This document shows, in pieces, positions 47,242-56,485 of a stretch of DNA of 64,000 nucleotides; position 1 is the stretch's first letter, and every line of letters begins with the position of its first letter. Source of the DNA: a virus. The notes under the pieces are model-generated. The model was not told the origin of the DNA and made no database searches. It worked only from the letters and a program-made list of their open reading frames with translations. Location of the stretch: positions 64,001 through 128,000 of IMG/VR virus record IMGVR_UViG_3300044807_000039; one strand, written 5' to 3'. Both the position numbers and the translations under genes were made by a program.

Positions 47242-47628
47242 ATGAGTCAGATACGTGAAAGTCAAATTATTCCCTCACGTGAGTTGGAGCAGAATCCATA
47301 TGTTTCTCCACCACGTGATCTAGCACTAAACACTGTGCAGAGTAATGGCCAAACGCCATCCAAAGCAAATACCAGTGTGCCGATTGATACTACTCCGCGT
47401 GGAGAAGATATCAGTCAGGTCGTTAATCCCGGTGGAATCGACTATGGTATTGGACATAATGATGCGGTTCAACCTCCTTCTACTCCACATATTATTAGTG
47501 TAAAGCAACAAATTGTTAATATGCATGATGATGGAACGGTAACCATTGATCTCATTTTGGTTCTTGAGGATATCGTGGGCTGTACCGAATATGACATAAG
47601 GGTGGGCAAGGATGCAGGGAACCTATAA
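47242..47628 (+). CDS. Tail protein with a partial FN3 end, 128 aa
   Basis: Leaderless ATG at 47242. Residues 1-75 are Pro/Ser/Asn-rich and probably disordered. Residues 80-120 (TPHIISVKQQIVNMHDDGTVTIDL...CTEYDIRVGK) look like the first half of a fibronectin type III domain, cut short after its C strand. The missing half appears at the start of the gene at 48493. Overlaps the next gene by 17 bases. Confidence 0.65.
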   Translation: MSQIRESQIIPSRELEQNPYVSPPRDLALNTVQSNGQTPSKANTSVPIDTTPRGEDISQVVNPGGIDYGIGHNDAVQPPSTPHIISVKQQIVNMHDDGTVTIDLILVLEDIVGCTEYDIRVGKDAGNL

Positions 47629-48493
47629 AATTAGCAGCAAGCACGGTGTGTTTGTGGCTAAAAACATAATTACGGATGCTGGTAGAGCCAGCATCCTTAA
47701 TGCTATTTCTGGTAAATCTACTGGATTCGCTTCATCCCTGGTTGCGGGAATAGGTACTACAGCTGCCACAACAGCTGATGTTGAGCTTCAATACGCAGTT
47801 GGTGGAAATGATATAAACGCCATTATAACCGATCTTGTAAACGAAAAGATTTATTACAAAGCCACCCTTCCAGCTAATGATAACTATAGTATTTATGAAT
47901 TGGGCTGCTTCTCAACCAATTTTACTGCCGCACAAAATTCAAATGGCGCGGGAAATATTGCATTGGTAGCTTTCGGTAGTAGTACCGGATGGCTCGATAT
48001 TGTTGGCACATCGGCAATCAGCTCGGTAAATAACAGGGTTGGAGTCGACTCTATTCAGTATACAAGCTTCAGCTCGGCAAAAGGCTATATGCTCTTTAAT
48101 TATGATTTGTCTTCATTGGCTTTAAATGCTACCTTTGATTTGGCATACTACACTAACGCGGTAACTGATCTCATTGTGCGATTCAAGTTTGATGACGATA
48201 ATTACTTCGAAGCTAACACTTGGTCCGTATCTAATGGATATAATATCTCTAAGATACCCGTAAGTGCATTTACTGCAACTGGTGTACCTAGCTGGAATGA
48301 TTTGCGTATTCTAGAAATAGAGGCAACTGGTACAGCTGCGACTCTGTCATTGGATTCTTTGCGCTACACGATTCCAGTTGTTTCTGAGGCAATTGACTCT
48401 AGCTTACTATCTAGAGTTGTTTTGACAACCCCACAACAAAAATTAGCTGGGGTCTCAATGGACGTTGAATACATGTTGGAGCTAAATATATAA
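47612..48493 (+). CDS. Tail/receptor-associated protein, 293 aa (probable insertion)
   Basis: Starts inside the end of the previous gene and ends one base into the next ATG (TAATG). N-terminal part resembles phage tail-fibre collar regions (ITDAGRASILNAISG...). Residues about 130-265 form a carbohydrate-binding-module-like sandwich (SSAKGYMLFNYDLSSLALN, NDLRILEIEATG, ATLSLDSLRYTI). It separates two halves of an FN3 domain, so it seems to have been inserted into an older gene. Confidence 0.65.
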   Translation: MQGTYKISSKHGVFVAKNIITDAGRASILNAISGKSTGFASSLVAGIGTTAATTADVELQYAVGGNDINAIITDLVNEKIYYKATLPANDNYSIYELGCFSTNFTAAQNSNGAGNIALVAFGSSTGWLDIVGTSAISSVNNRVGVDSIQYTSFSSAKGYMLFNYDLSSLALNATFDLAYYTNAVTDLIVRFKFDDDNYFEANTWSVSNGYNISKIPVSAFTATGVPSWNDLRILEIEATGTAATLSLDSLRYTIPVVSEAIDSSLLSRVVLTTPQQKLAGVSMDVEYMLELNI

Positions 48494-51400
48494 TGGAGAT
48501 TTTGGTAAAAGATCTACTTCCGGGAACGAAGTATATCCTTCAGGCAAGAGCTAAGGCACCAAGCGGAATAACCTCTCCTTGGTCTAATACGTTTAGAGTT
48601 CTTACCGAAAGCGATACAGTTGCGCCGATGCCGGTTACTGATTTAACTTGGGTTGTCAGCACCAGTAGCTTTACTGGAACTTGGACAAAGCCAACATTAG
48701 ATTCAAATGGTAAGTCTCTTAAGGACTTCAACGGCTATGAGCTTACTCTTACATCAGGTGCAGTTTCAAAGAAATTCATTTGTATGCAGGAGCGCTTTAC
48801 GCTGACCTTTGAGGAAAACGTAGCAACCTTTGGTACTCCAGGTCCAATAATTAATATCGTAGTTAAGTCTAGAGATATCGTTGGGAATCTTTCAACTCCG
48901 GTTACGGCAACCGCCACTAATCCAATTCCAGCCAACCTTACAAACTTAACAGCGACAGGAATTCCATTGGCAATATCTTTGTCTTGGGATGCTACCGTAG
49001 AAGACGACTTTAAGTGCTACGAAGTGCATACTTCCACTTCCCCCATATTCACTCCGGTTGCAGGAAACCTAGTGACTAGAACCACTTCAAATTCATTTGT
49101 ATTTCCAGCTACCGATATCATCGCACACTACTTCAAGGTTAGACAAGTTGATGTATTTAATCAACCATGTCCTAGTTACCTTCTTGCAAGTGCGACAGCT
49201 CTTAACACAACCGAATTGAATACAACTCCTCCGAACGCGCCCACTGCTGTTACAGTGGCAACCGTCCCGGATGCCAATGGCTCTTCCTCTACTATTAATG
49301 TTTCTTGGACTGCTTCCGCATCAACGAATCTGGCTGGCTATGTAGTTAGATTTAGTCCCGACGAAGTAAGCTGGCAATATATTAACGTTCCGAGCAATAA
49401 AACGAATGTTAAAATTACTGGCCTTCCTCCTGCAACTAACTATTACGTTGCTGTAGCTTCAATTAGTTTTATGAGTAGCTATAGTTTATTCGTAAATGCT
49501 AGCGTGGGTGGATATCCAATTGCTACAGCTGTTGACACTGTAGCTCCATCTACTCCTGCTATTCCCACTGTTTCGTTTAATACACAGATGGTTCAGGTCT
49601 CTCATAGCTTGGCTAAGTCCGGCGGCGGAAATCTAGAGGCTGATGTTAGGTATTTGGAGGTCCATAGCTCAATAACCACTGGATTTACTGCATCATCCTC
49701 GACTTTGATAGGTACATTGGATTGCCCTGCTCAGGGTGTTACTGTGGTTGGAAACTTCCCCGCACCCGTAACAGATAGCATCAGTAATATGTATTGGCGT
49801 GTAATTGCTGTAGACTATGCTGGAAATAAGTCTGCACAATCATTTCAAGCAACTGGATTGCCTGGACTTATTTCAGGCACCAATATTGCTAATGCTACGA
49901 TTACTGATGCTAAAATTGGTAGCCTGTCGGCAACAAAATTAGTTGCTGGTACTGCCTTCATTAACGATCTTAGCGTTAGATCTGCTTTAACCTTGGACGC
50001 TGCGACTGGTTATATCAAGTCTACAAACTTTGATATTCCAACTCAAACTGGTTGGCGTTTGGACCAGAATGGTTTGGTGATTTATAGCGGTTCAATTATG
50101 GCCAAATCGCTTATGCTACAGAATGGTCCAAACATTGCACCAGCTGTATTTGCTGACTTCGAATTTAATACCGATTACTACCACGATGTTGCAAACGCAC
50201 CAAATTCATTGCAGCTTACTGCCACAAGCGGTTTGCTAATGGCCACCCAGTTCACTGGACAAAAGGTGGGCAAGCAGGCAATGCGTGTTTACAACACTTC
50301 AATTACCGGCGCCACCATCCATCAATTGCATTTTGCGACGGGAGGCCAAACAGCTACCGGAGTAAATGTTGATGTTAATCCTGGTGATTATATCTATTCA
50401 CTATGGGCTAAAAAGAATGGAGCAGTTGATCAGAATATCAAGCTTGCCCTTTACACTGATACAGGAGTTGCGATAGCATCTTCCAATATTCTTATTACTA
50501 GTACTACTATGACCCAATATAGTGCGGTACTCACTGTACCTTCTGGTGTGGTAAAGGCAAAAATGTATATGGAGCTGACTGCGGTGACAACTGGCTATGA
50601 TATAGTAATAGATGCACTACAGCTAGAACCAAAACTTACTGCACAGACTCTTCCATCTGCGTGGAAGCCTCCTTCTACCACAGTAATCGATGGTGGATCG
50701 ATCATTACCGGCTCTATTAGATCAAGCGCGGCTAGTGCTACAGTTCCGGGGCAACCAGCTTGGTCAATTAATACTGCTGGCAATATGCAGATCGGTGATG
50801 CGCTTATTCGTGGAAAGCTTATTGTGGGTGCGGTCAATGAGACTGTAAATATTGTTGCGCCTACATACAGTTCATTTGAGGATGCAGCAGCGACTTATTA
50901 CAATGTGAGTACAAACGTACCAGCAGCAGCTAAATTTAATGTGCCGATTGGTGCTACTCAGTTTAAGATCATTCAACAGACCACTGGAAGCCCTCCACAG
51001 GGTGCAAATGCTTTGCGTATGTTCGGAACTGGATTCACAGCGGCTTCTACACCTGCAATAATCTTTTCTGCGGGAGCCACTCCAAATATTACTGTAGTTC
51101 CTGGTCAGACTTATATCCTATCTGCGTGGGTGAAGACTAACGACATCACCAAAAACCAGACCTTTACTATGGGATTTTGGACGGCTTCGCAGGGATATGT
51201 ACACGCAATTCCCTTGGGTTATGTTCCTACTGCAACTTGGACGAGAGTATACGGAACAGTGGTTTCAACCCAGGACAAGGTAGCATTGTTTACCTCAATA
51301 GTATTAGGTCCTTCCGAAACCGTCATGGACGTATCTATTGATGGTGTTCAGTTTGAGGCTCCACCAGTAGGTGTAACCACTCCATCAGCCTGGCAGCTTG

Positions 51401-52383
51401 GTCTGTCCGGCGGTAGTGCAGTGCAATCAACCAACTACGTAGCGGGTTCAAAGGGTTGGGTAATTAACTCAGATGGTACCGTAGAATTTAATGCGGCTAC
51501 AATTCGAGGTAACTTGGTTGTTACCGGTACAGCTGGTAACATTAGAACCAACCTAAATGGATTTTATCCAACCTTGTTTTTTAATAGTACGGACGGAAGT
51601 TATTCTTATATCAATGCCGCTGCTGGTTCTCCATCGACCAAAGCTCAAATTGGAATAAATAGTGCTTCTTATGTCAATGGCGCCTCCCATACCATTAGAC
51701 CAAGAATGTGGATGCCAGATCAAATTGGTATTGAACTAGTAGATGAAACAGCTGGAATCTTAATTGGCGGCGGAGTTTCCTTAACTGATGTACAAGCAAT
51801 CCTAAGAAATAGAAATTCTTCTGGAGTCGAAGACGCATCATATGTGGCATATTCTGGACAAACCTTTATTGAGGCATCCAGTAATTACATTGACGCAAAA
51901 ACAGGGATAACTAATATTGAGGCTTGGGATGCAGGTCAGACTACTAGTCGTGGGTATTTCCGTGTAAAGCAGGACGGCTTATCTTTCCACGGGGCAGCCA
52001 CACCGTCTACACTCAATTGGAATGAATACTGGTTCGCAACTGGCTACTTTAGATCTGGATCATATCCAGATTGGATCAATATTCCGTTTGGTAATGGATG
52101 GAATAGTACTTCAATTCCTACTCTACAGTGTAGGCTAGACGCAAATGGTCGTGTTTGGTTCCGAGGACAAGCAAAGGGTGGTACGATTGGTGCAGGTCCA
52201 TTTGTTATCGGTACAGTTCCGGTTAACTTCCGACCAGCACAAACAGCAAACTTTTGTTGCGCTTCGGATTCATCACCAGACAATAGGTTCCAGGTGAATG
52301 TTACTGGAGATATTTACGCCTGGAATATTCAATTTGGAAACAGTCCCATTTATTTTGATAACGCCAGCTACAGCATGAATTAA
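48493..52383 (+). CDS. FN3-rich tail fibre with tandem CBM modules, 1296 aa
   Basis: Begins with half an FN3 domain (LLPGTKYILQARAKAPSG, SPWSNTFRVLTES), then about four FN3 or Ig-like domains to residue 455. A beta-helix-like joint follows (GTNIANATITDAKIGSLSATKLVAG). Two tandem carbohydrate-binding-module-like domains at about 545-735 and 790-980 both end in LQLEP- or VQFEAP-type strands followed by PSAW. The C-terminal region is a beta knob. This is the main receptor-binding fibre candidate. Confidence 0.75.
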   Translation: MEILVKDLLPGTKYILQARAKAPSGITSPWSNTFRVLTESDTVAPMPVTDLTWVVSTSSFTGTWTKPTLDSNGKSLKDFNGYELTLTSGAVSKKFICMQERFTLTFEENVATFGTPGPIINIVVKSRDIVGNLSTPVTATATNPIPANLTNLTATGIPLAISLSWDATVEDDFKCYEVHTSTSPIFTPVAGNLVTRTTSNSFVFPATDIIAHYFKVRQVDVFNQPCPSYLLASATALNTTELNTTPPNAPTAVTVATVPDANGSSSTINVSWTASASTNLAGYVVRFSPDEVSWQYINVPSNKTNVKITGLPPATNYYVAVASISFMSSYSLFVNASVGGYPIATAVDTVAPSTPAIPTVSFNTQMVQVSHSLAKSGGGNLEADVRYLEVHSSITTGFTASSSTLIGTLDCPAQGVTVVGNFPAPVTDSISNMYWRVIAVDYAGNKSAQSFQATGLPGLISGTNIANATITDAKIGSLSATKLVAGTAFINDLSVRSALTLDAATGYIKSTNFDIPTQTGWRLDQNGLVIYSGSIMAKSLMLQNGPNIAPAVFADFEFNTDYYHDVANAPNSLQLTATSGLLMATQFTGQKVGKQAMRVYNTSITGATIHQLHFATGGQTATGVNVDVNPGDYIYSLWAKKNGAVDQNIKLALYTDTGVAIASSNILITSTTMTQYSAVLTVPSGVVKAKMYMELTAVTTGYDIVIDALQLEPKLTAQTLPSAWKPPSTTVIDGGSIITGSIRSSAASATVPGQPAWSINTAGNMQIGDALIRGKLIVGAVNETVNIVAPTYSSFEDAAATYYNVSTNVPAAAKFNVPIGATQFKIIQQTTGSPPQGANALRMFGTGFTAASTPAIIFSAGATPNITVVPGQTYILSAWVKTNDITKNQTFTMGFWTASQGYVHAIPLGYVPTATWTRVYGTVVSTQDKVALFTSIVLGPSETVMDVSIDGVQFEAPPVGVTTPSAWQLGLSGGSAVQSTNYVAGSKGWVINSDGTVEFNAATIRGNLVVTGTAGNIRTNLNGFYPTLFFNSTDGSYSYINAAAGSPSTKAQIGINSASYVNGASHTIRPRMWMPDQIGIELVDETAGILIGGGVSLTDVQAILRNRNSSGVEDASYVAYSGQTFIEASSNYIDAKTGITNIEAWDAGQTTSRGYFRVKQDGLSFHGAATPSTLNWNEYWFATGYFRSGSYPDWINIPFGNGWNSTSIPTLQCRLDANGRVWFRGQAKGGTIGAGPFVIGTVPVNFRPAQTANFCCASDSSPDNRFQVNVTGDIYAWNIQFGNSPIYFDNASYSMN

Positions 52384-52398
52384 TAAAGGAGAATGAAA

Positions 52399-52602
52399 AT
52401 GGAAGAAAACGAGTGGAAAGACATCGTGGATGATCTGACCGAGCAGAATACTAGACTTAGTATCGAGCGAGCAGTTGCCCGCGCAGACGTTAAAAAGCAT
52501 CTACGCGCACTAGGTGAATCTAATTCACAAATCAAGGACCTGACCGAGGAACTGGAAAGAATAAACTCGGCAGATGTACAGGTTATTACCACCAAGGAAT
52601 AA
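52399..52602 (+). CDS. Small coiled-coil protein, 67 aa
   Basis: ATG at 52399 (not 52393) has AAAGGAG at proper distance. Highly charged coiled coil (DLTEQNTRLSIERAVARADVKKHLRALG). Could be a fibre-assembly chaperone because it directly follows the fibre gene. Confidence 0.65.
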   Translation: MEENEWKDIVDDLTEQNTRLSIERAVARADVKKHLRALGESNSQIKDLTEELERINSADVQVITTKE

Positions 52603-52603
52603 A

Positions 52604-53053
52604 ATGAGCTGGCTAAAACGTTATACTCCTCCTAAGCCTACAGCAGAGTTTGTGCCGTGGAAACAACAATTGAAATACCCCATGTGGACCTTTGCTAGGC
52701 TAGCAGGAAGTCATAAATATTTCTTGCTTCTTGAGAAGACAAAAATGGAGTTCATCAGCGAACGAGCCTTCTGGTCATGGGGGAAATCCTATGTGCTAGT
52801 ATCAGAAGAATCAATCTCTAATTATAAACCATGGAAAAAGATTGGCTTTTCGGTAGGTACTATGCTAGAGTCGCAGGCAGATGGTACCCAATGGTATATT
52901 ACAGGGAGTGATCCTTTGGCAGCAGAGCGTAGACTAATTGCAAATCCTGATCTGTTCGACGTGCTAGGATTTGATCGCGATGAGCTATACGTGGTATCAT
53001 TACCAGAGGTAGATTTTCATAAAAAGGGAGAAGACTTAATTGGAGTCGAGTAA
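52604..53053 (+). CDS. Tail-region hypothetical protein, 149 aa
   Basis: ATG at 52604 overlaps the Shine-Dalgarno of the previous stop region (AAGGAATAAA). Aromatic- and basic-rich (SWLKRYTPPKPTAEFVPWKQQ, FWSWGKSYVLV). No membrane segment. Function unknown; position suggests fibre assembly or virion. Confidence 0.6.
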   Translation: MSWLKRYTPPKPTAEFVPWKQQLKYPMWTFARLAGSHKYFLLLEKTKMEFISERAFWSWGKSYVLVSEESISNYKPWKKIGFSVGTMLESQADGTQWYITGSDPLAAERRLIANPDLFDVLGFDRDELYVVSLPEVDFHKKGEDLIGVE

Positions 53054-53055
53054 TA

Positions 53056-53499
53056 ATGAGTAGTGTATACAAGCGTCTAAGCTGGGGTCCAGGTGAATCC
53101 ATCACCACTGCAAAGCTTAATGATATGATTGGCAATGCCGACTGGCTCTTTCAGAACAGTATCTCAGGATACTACGATGCGCTTGGAATCACCCGTGATT
53201 CAGGTCTATCGATGCGCGTTGGCTATATTAAGTCAATTAAAACCGAGGACACGGGTGTATTCATTGGCTCCTATTACTCTCGACCTTTTATTCCGGGTGC
53301 CAGGCCAGTTGTAGTGACTGGAACAGCCAGTGATAGCTTCATTGGATTGTTTCACGGAGTTAAAGGTTTTGATGGGCGCTCCGTGCCTGATCACCGTGGG
53401 TTTAATTTGAATATAGCTCAGAACCGCGACCCGGGCGGCCCTTCAAAATTTACTGGAACCCAATACATTTCTTACATGGCGATTGCCCCAACCGGCTAA
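53056..53499 (+). CDS. Minor tail/fibre-tip protein, 147 aa
   Basis: N-terminal WGPGESITTAKLNDMIGNADWLFQN is a recurring start in short tail-tip and fibre proteins of actinobacteriophages. The rest is beta-rich with a Gly-rich end. Follows the upstream gene after two bases. Confidence 0.65.
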   Translation: MSSVYKRLSWGPGESITTAKLNDMIGNADWLFQNSISGYYDALGITRDSGLSMRVGYIKSIKTEDTGVFIGSYYSRPFIPGARPVVVTGTASDSFIGLFHGVKGFDGRSVPDHRGFNLNIAQNRDPGGPSKFTGTQYISYMAIAPTG

Positions 53500-53502
53500 A
53501 AC

Positions 53503-53532
53503 TTGCACTGATCAACATTGGTGTGCTAGAGT
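53503..53532 (+). promoter_or_regulatory. Promoter for the metallophosphoesterase operon
   Basis: TTGCAC (53503-53508), an 18-base spacer, TAGAGT (53527-53532), with TGC before the -10. The leader keeps AGAGGACACA before ATG. Confidence 0.6.
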
Positions 53533-53555
53533 CGCTAACGACAGAAGAGGACACA

Positions 53556-54305
53556 ATGACAGAACATTTAAAATGGCTGGTTGCTTCCGATTTACATTTC
53601 CCTAAGCATGATCCGCGAACGGTGGAATTGCTTTTGAAGGTGATAAAGAAATGGCAACCAGATGCAATTGATTTAGCCGGGGATATCGATGATGCCGAGT
53701 GCAGTAGCCGATGGGTAGAAGGTACACCCGCTGAAACCTATAGTGTACAGTCTGGAGCTAAGCCAGTCAAGGATTTTCTTAAAACCTTAAGGGACTTATG
53801 TCCCAATTCGGACATGCATTATCATTGTGGTAATCATGACTATTATAGACATAAGAAATACATGGAAAAGAATGCTCCCGGTATGGCTGAATTTATTACT
53901 CCAGATACTCTTTACGGAGTCAAGGATAGTGGATTCGCTTGGCACGAATATGAAAAGCCACCAGTAGAACGTTTGGGTGGTATTTACGTTCATCATGGAG
54001 AGGCAATTAGCAAGCACTCCGCACAGTCAGTTATGAACGACGTACAAAATTACATGGTCCCGCTCATTCGAGGTCACTCACACCGAGCAGGGGCTTATTT
54101 TGTAACCTATCCATTAGCTGGAATTGATATTGAATCTTATGAAATCGGACATATGACGATGCCTGAATTGCATACTTATCAAACTACACACAACTGGCAG
54201 CAAGCATTTTTGACTGCACACGTTGTTGATGGTGTTGCTCATTGTTCGCTTAATATTATTAAGGATCATACTGTTTTTGTTGATGGAGAATTTTTCCAAG
54301 CATGA
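53556..54305 (+). CDS. Metallophosphoesterase, 249 aa
   Basis: All motifs of calcineurin-like phosphoesterases are present: D12-L-H14, G-D43-I-D-D, G-N93-H94-D, H146/H147, and G-H174-S-H176. It would hydrolyse phosphoesters with two metal ions. Phage members act on nucleotides, RNA ends or cyclic nucleotides; the substrate here is unknown. An upstream start at 53523 lies on the promoter -10 and is rejected. Stop overlaps the Hint-protein start (ATGA). Confidence 0.85.
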   Translation: MTEHLKWLVASDLHFPKHDPRTVELLLKVIKKWQPDAIDLAGDIDDAECSSRWVEGTPAETYSVQSGAKPVKDFLKTLRDLCPNSDMHYHCGNHDYYRHKKYMEKNAPGMAEFITPDTLYGVKDSGFAWHEYEKPPVERLGGIYVHHGEAISKHSAQSVMNDVQNYMVPLIRGHSHRAGAYFVTYPLAGIDIESYEIGHMTMPELHTYQTTHNWQQAFLTAHVVDGVAHCSLNIIKDHTVFVDGEFFQA

Positions 54306-55102
54306 TTCCCGATCGTGTACATATTTGGACAGCACGCGGCTTTAGGAATATTGGAGACGTAGCCGTAGGAGACAGAGTCATCAGCTATAATCCAAGCCGG
54401 GGATGCACGGAATACGATAGTATCGGTTCCGTGCAAACCGAATGGAAACAAAAAGGCTTAATCGGTATTAATCGAGTAGGTACTAACCTTCTATTAACTC
54501 CTGATCATCCAATGCTAATAACTAATGTGCGTACGAAACAATTGGATAGAATTAAAGCAGATGATCTTTTTATGTCTACCTTTGGCAGAGGAAATAAGTT
54601 GCTAATGAATAGACCATTTGAACCTTACTGTAGACAACAGCCTATTGAAGATGTAGAATGGTTAGCTAGACTAGCGGCATCTTCTTCTCGACACAAAGCA
54701 CCACCATTGTATTACGATGCAATTGAAGACGGATTAAGAGATATTACTGCTCAGGAAGCCCAAGCGTGGTTAACCACATTTTTTCATTGGAATATTCTTA
54801 AAGCAAGACCTAATTACATGAAAACAACGTTGTTGCGAAGTAGCTTCGTAAGAGCTATGCTATATCATGTGGCACCAAGAGCTGGGGTTGGAACCTATTT
54901 AGGACCATACCGAAATAAACCAAATCATAAAAGATTTGTGCAAGCTTTCAGTATAACTAAAACTGGGGACAGCCAAATTCAAAGGGAGCATTGGTGTGCA
55001 GACAGGCAGGATGGAATACTATACAATCTTACGACTAAGAATGGAAATTTCTTGGCTAAGTTTGGCAGCAGCACATTCCCGATGGCCTGTGAGTTCTCGT
55101 AA
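54302..55102 (+). CDS. Free-standing Hint (intein-like) domain protein, 266 aa
   Basis: N-terminal block DRVHIWTARGFRNIGDVAVGDRVISYNP matches the first Hint strands, and LLLTPDH69PMLI matches block B with its T-x-x-H. C-terminal NLTTKNGNFLAKFG resembles block F. The catalytic residue 1 (Cys/Ser) is replaced by the initiator Met, and the C-terminal His-Asn is absent. Residues 100-235 form a basic-rich insert that could be a worn homing domain. Overlaps the phosphoesterase stop by four bases, so expression is coupled. Either a decayed intein or a Hint protein with a new role. Confidence 0.65.
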   Translation: MIPDRVHIWTARGFRNIGDVAVGDRVISYNPSRGCTEYDSIGSVQTEWKQKGLIGINRVGTNLLLTPDHPMLITNVRTKQLDRIKADDLFMSTFGRGNKLLMNRPFEPYCRQQPIEDVEWLARLAASSSRHKAPPLYYDAIEDGLRDITAQEAQAWLTTFFHWNILKARPNYMKTTLLRSSFVRAMLYHVAPRAGVGTYLGPYRNKPNHKRFVQAFSITKTGDSQIQREHWCADRQDGILYNLTTKNGNFLAKFGSSTFPMACEFS

Positions 55103-55118
55103 GGAGAGAAAATAAATA

Positions 55119-55508
55119 ATGATTTCCCAAGTAGTAGCACAGTGGCTCGCCGTAGGCGCGGGCGTCGTGGCAGTACCGGTAACCTCACTTTTTAAGAACA
55201 AGGGCTGGGATAAGAAGGCCAAGTTTGCGCTTGCGTCGTTCGTTTCCATTCTTGCTAGCCTTGGAATTGTAATTCCGGCGGCAGTTACAGATGCAGGAGT
55301 AAACAGTGGAGCGGTCATTGCTACCTCTATTGCTGCATCGCAAATTCTCTATAAGTTAGTTGCAGAGGGTACTAAGTTCGAGGATAAGCTTGCCAGCTCA
55401 CTTGTTAAGCCGAAGACAAGTGTAACGCGCGAAGCAGAGGAAGTTTATATTCCTTCTACTCGTGTCGATGAGCAGGTAATCGACACTAATAAGCATGACT
55501 CTCTATGA
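55119..55508 (+). CDS. Two-pass membrane protein, holin candidate, 129 aa
   Basis: Hydrophobic segments at about residues 5-22 and 38-58, with a third weaker one at 65-80. The C-terminus is hydrophilic (SSLVKPKTSVTREAEEV...). Size and layout fit phage holins. The amidase lies 31 kb away, so this is a candidate, not a demonstrated holin. GGAGAG precedes the ATG. Confidence 0.5.
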   Translation: MISQVVAQWLAVGAGVVAVPVTSLFKNKGWDKKAKFALASFVSILASLGIVIPAAVTDAGVNSGAVIATSIAASQILYKLVAEGTKFEDKLASSLVKPKTSVTREAEEVYIPSTRVDEQVIDTNKHDSL

Positions 55509-55720
55509 TGGGTGTGCTTCATTGTTCCAAATGCAGCGGTAGGGTACTTCTCGATCGAGCATACAGTAGCTATGGTCACGTAGAATTATTTTGCCTTAGG
55601 TGCGGTAAACGCTGGGAGGCCCACAGAGATTCCCCTATCGCTAAGATCTTTAAGAAGATTGAGCGAAAAAGGGAGTTAGGTCACTTTGGCACAAATATTA
55701 CCGAACATATTCTTTCTTAA
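55505..55720 (+). CDS. Zinc ribbon protein, 71 aa
   Basis: C-S-K-C near residues 7-10 and C-L-R-C near 30-33 form a zinc ribbon, followed by a basic helix (IAKIFKKIERKRELG). Likely binds nucleic acid. ATGA overlap with the holin candidate gene. Confidence 0.65.
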   Translation: MMGVLHCSKCSGRVLLDRAYSSYGHVELFCLRCGKRWEAHRDSPIAKIFKKIERKRELGHFGTNITEHILS

Positions 55721-56171
55721 CGGAAAGCTGCATAAGAAAATCAAGATAGTAAAGAGTGAAGATTTGGTCGTCGCCTTCTGCTTTCCAGATGAAAAACGCA
55801 TACATTATTTGTATAGTCTAATTCGTCGGGATATGCAGAAGGCGTTCACCATGGGCGACGTAGCTACTATTGTTAGACGTCCCACTAAAGAAATACATCG
55901 TTTTCTCAAAAATAAGCTCATAGATCGACCATCCGGATTCGAATACACTATTTCCAATAAAAGACCAAAAAATATGCATTGGTCTCAAAACGAGGTGCTC
56001 GAATTGCGTGATAGACTATACGAGCTGGCTCCCAAAGGTGAAGACGGATTCCCTTCGGGGAGATACCAGCTTGCCAGCAGAGCCGAAGTACTAGAGGCAA
56101 TTAATGGAGATGCCTCATATTACGTGAGAAACGCAGAAGGTGAGTATATAAAAGTTTGGCGGCCGTTGTGA
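55686..56171 (+). CDS. Helix-turn-helix protein, 161 aa
   Basis: TTG start after GGGAG. Residues 55-90 (FTMGDVATIVRRPTKEIHRFLKNKLI) form a MerR/excisionase-like helix-turn-helix. Opening region resembles phage replication or regulatory proteins. It begins the replication gene cluster and may regulate it. Overlaps the zinc ribbon gene by 35 bases. Confidence 0.7.
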   Translation: MAQILPNIFFLNGKLHKKIKIVKSEDLVVAFCFPDEKRIHYLYSLIRRDMQKAFTMGDVATIVRRPTKEIHRFLKNKLIDRPSGFEYTISNKRPKNMHWSQNEVLELRDRLYELAPKGEDGFPSGRYQLASRAEVLEAINGDASYYVRNAEGEYIKVWRPL

Positions 56172-56485
56172 GAAAGTACGAGTACGTAGAAATTGAGAGC
56201 GAAACCCAAATCCATCCTGGAATTGCCATCGCTCAGGCAGTCCAACTATTAGACCTTGCTGCCTCTATGGCAACTGACACCAAGGATATAGACCGGATGG
56301 TTAAGGTATCCACTAAGTGGCTAAATATGGGAGAACGCCTCGTTAAAATAATGGAGGACGAAGACGACGACGCTCCAGAGGAAGATGTAAAGCAGGCGAT
56401 TGAGTATGGATTCAAGGCTGGTTTAACCAAGCAGATCCTTGAAAAGGGGGAGGTGGAAGAAGATGTCAGAAGTGACGAGGATTAA
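56168..56485 (+). CDS. Hypothetical acidic protein, 105 aa
   Basis: GTG at 56168 gives a GTGA overlap with the previous stop; a TTG at 56156 is also open. Helical (AIAQAVQLLDLAASMATD, VSTKWLNMGERLVKIM) with an acidic end (EDEDDDAPEED). Function unknown. Confidence 0.6.
   Translation: MRKYEYVEIESETQIHPGIAIAQAVQLLDLAASMATDTKDIDRMVKVSTKWLNMGERLVKIMEDEDDDAPEEDVKQAIEYGFKAGLTKQILEKGEVEEDVRSDED

Noticed and set aside
54302-54340. Active intein inside the metallophosphoesterase
   Set aside because: The Hint frame differs from the phosphoesterase frame, and the phosphoesterase ends with its own stop and has all motifs before it.
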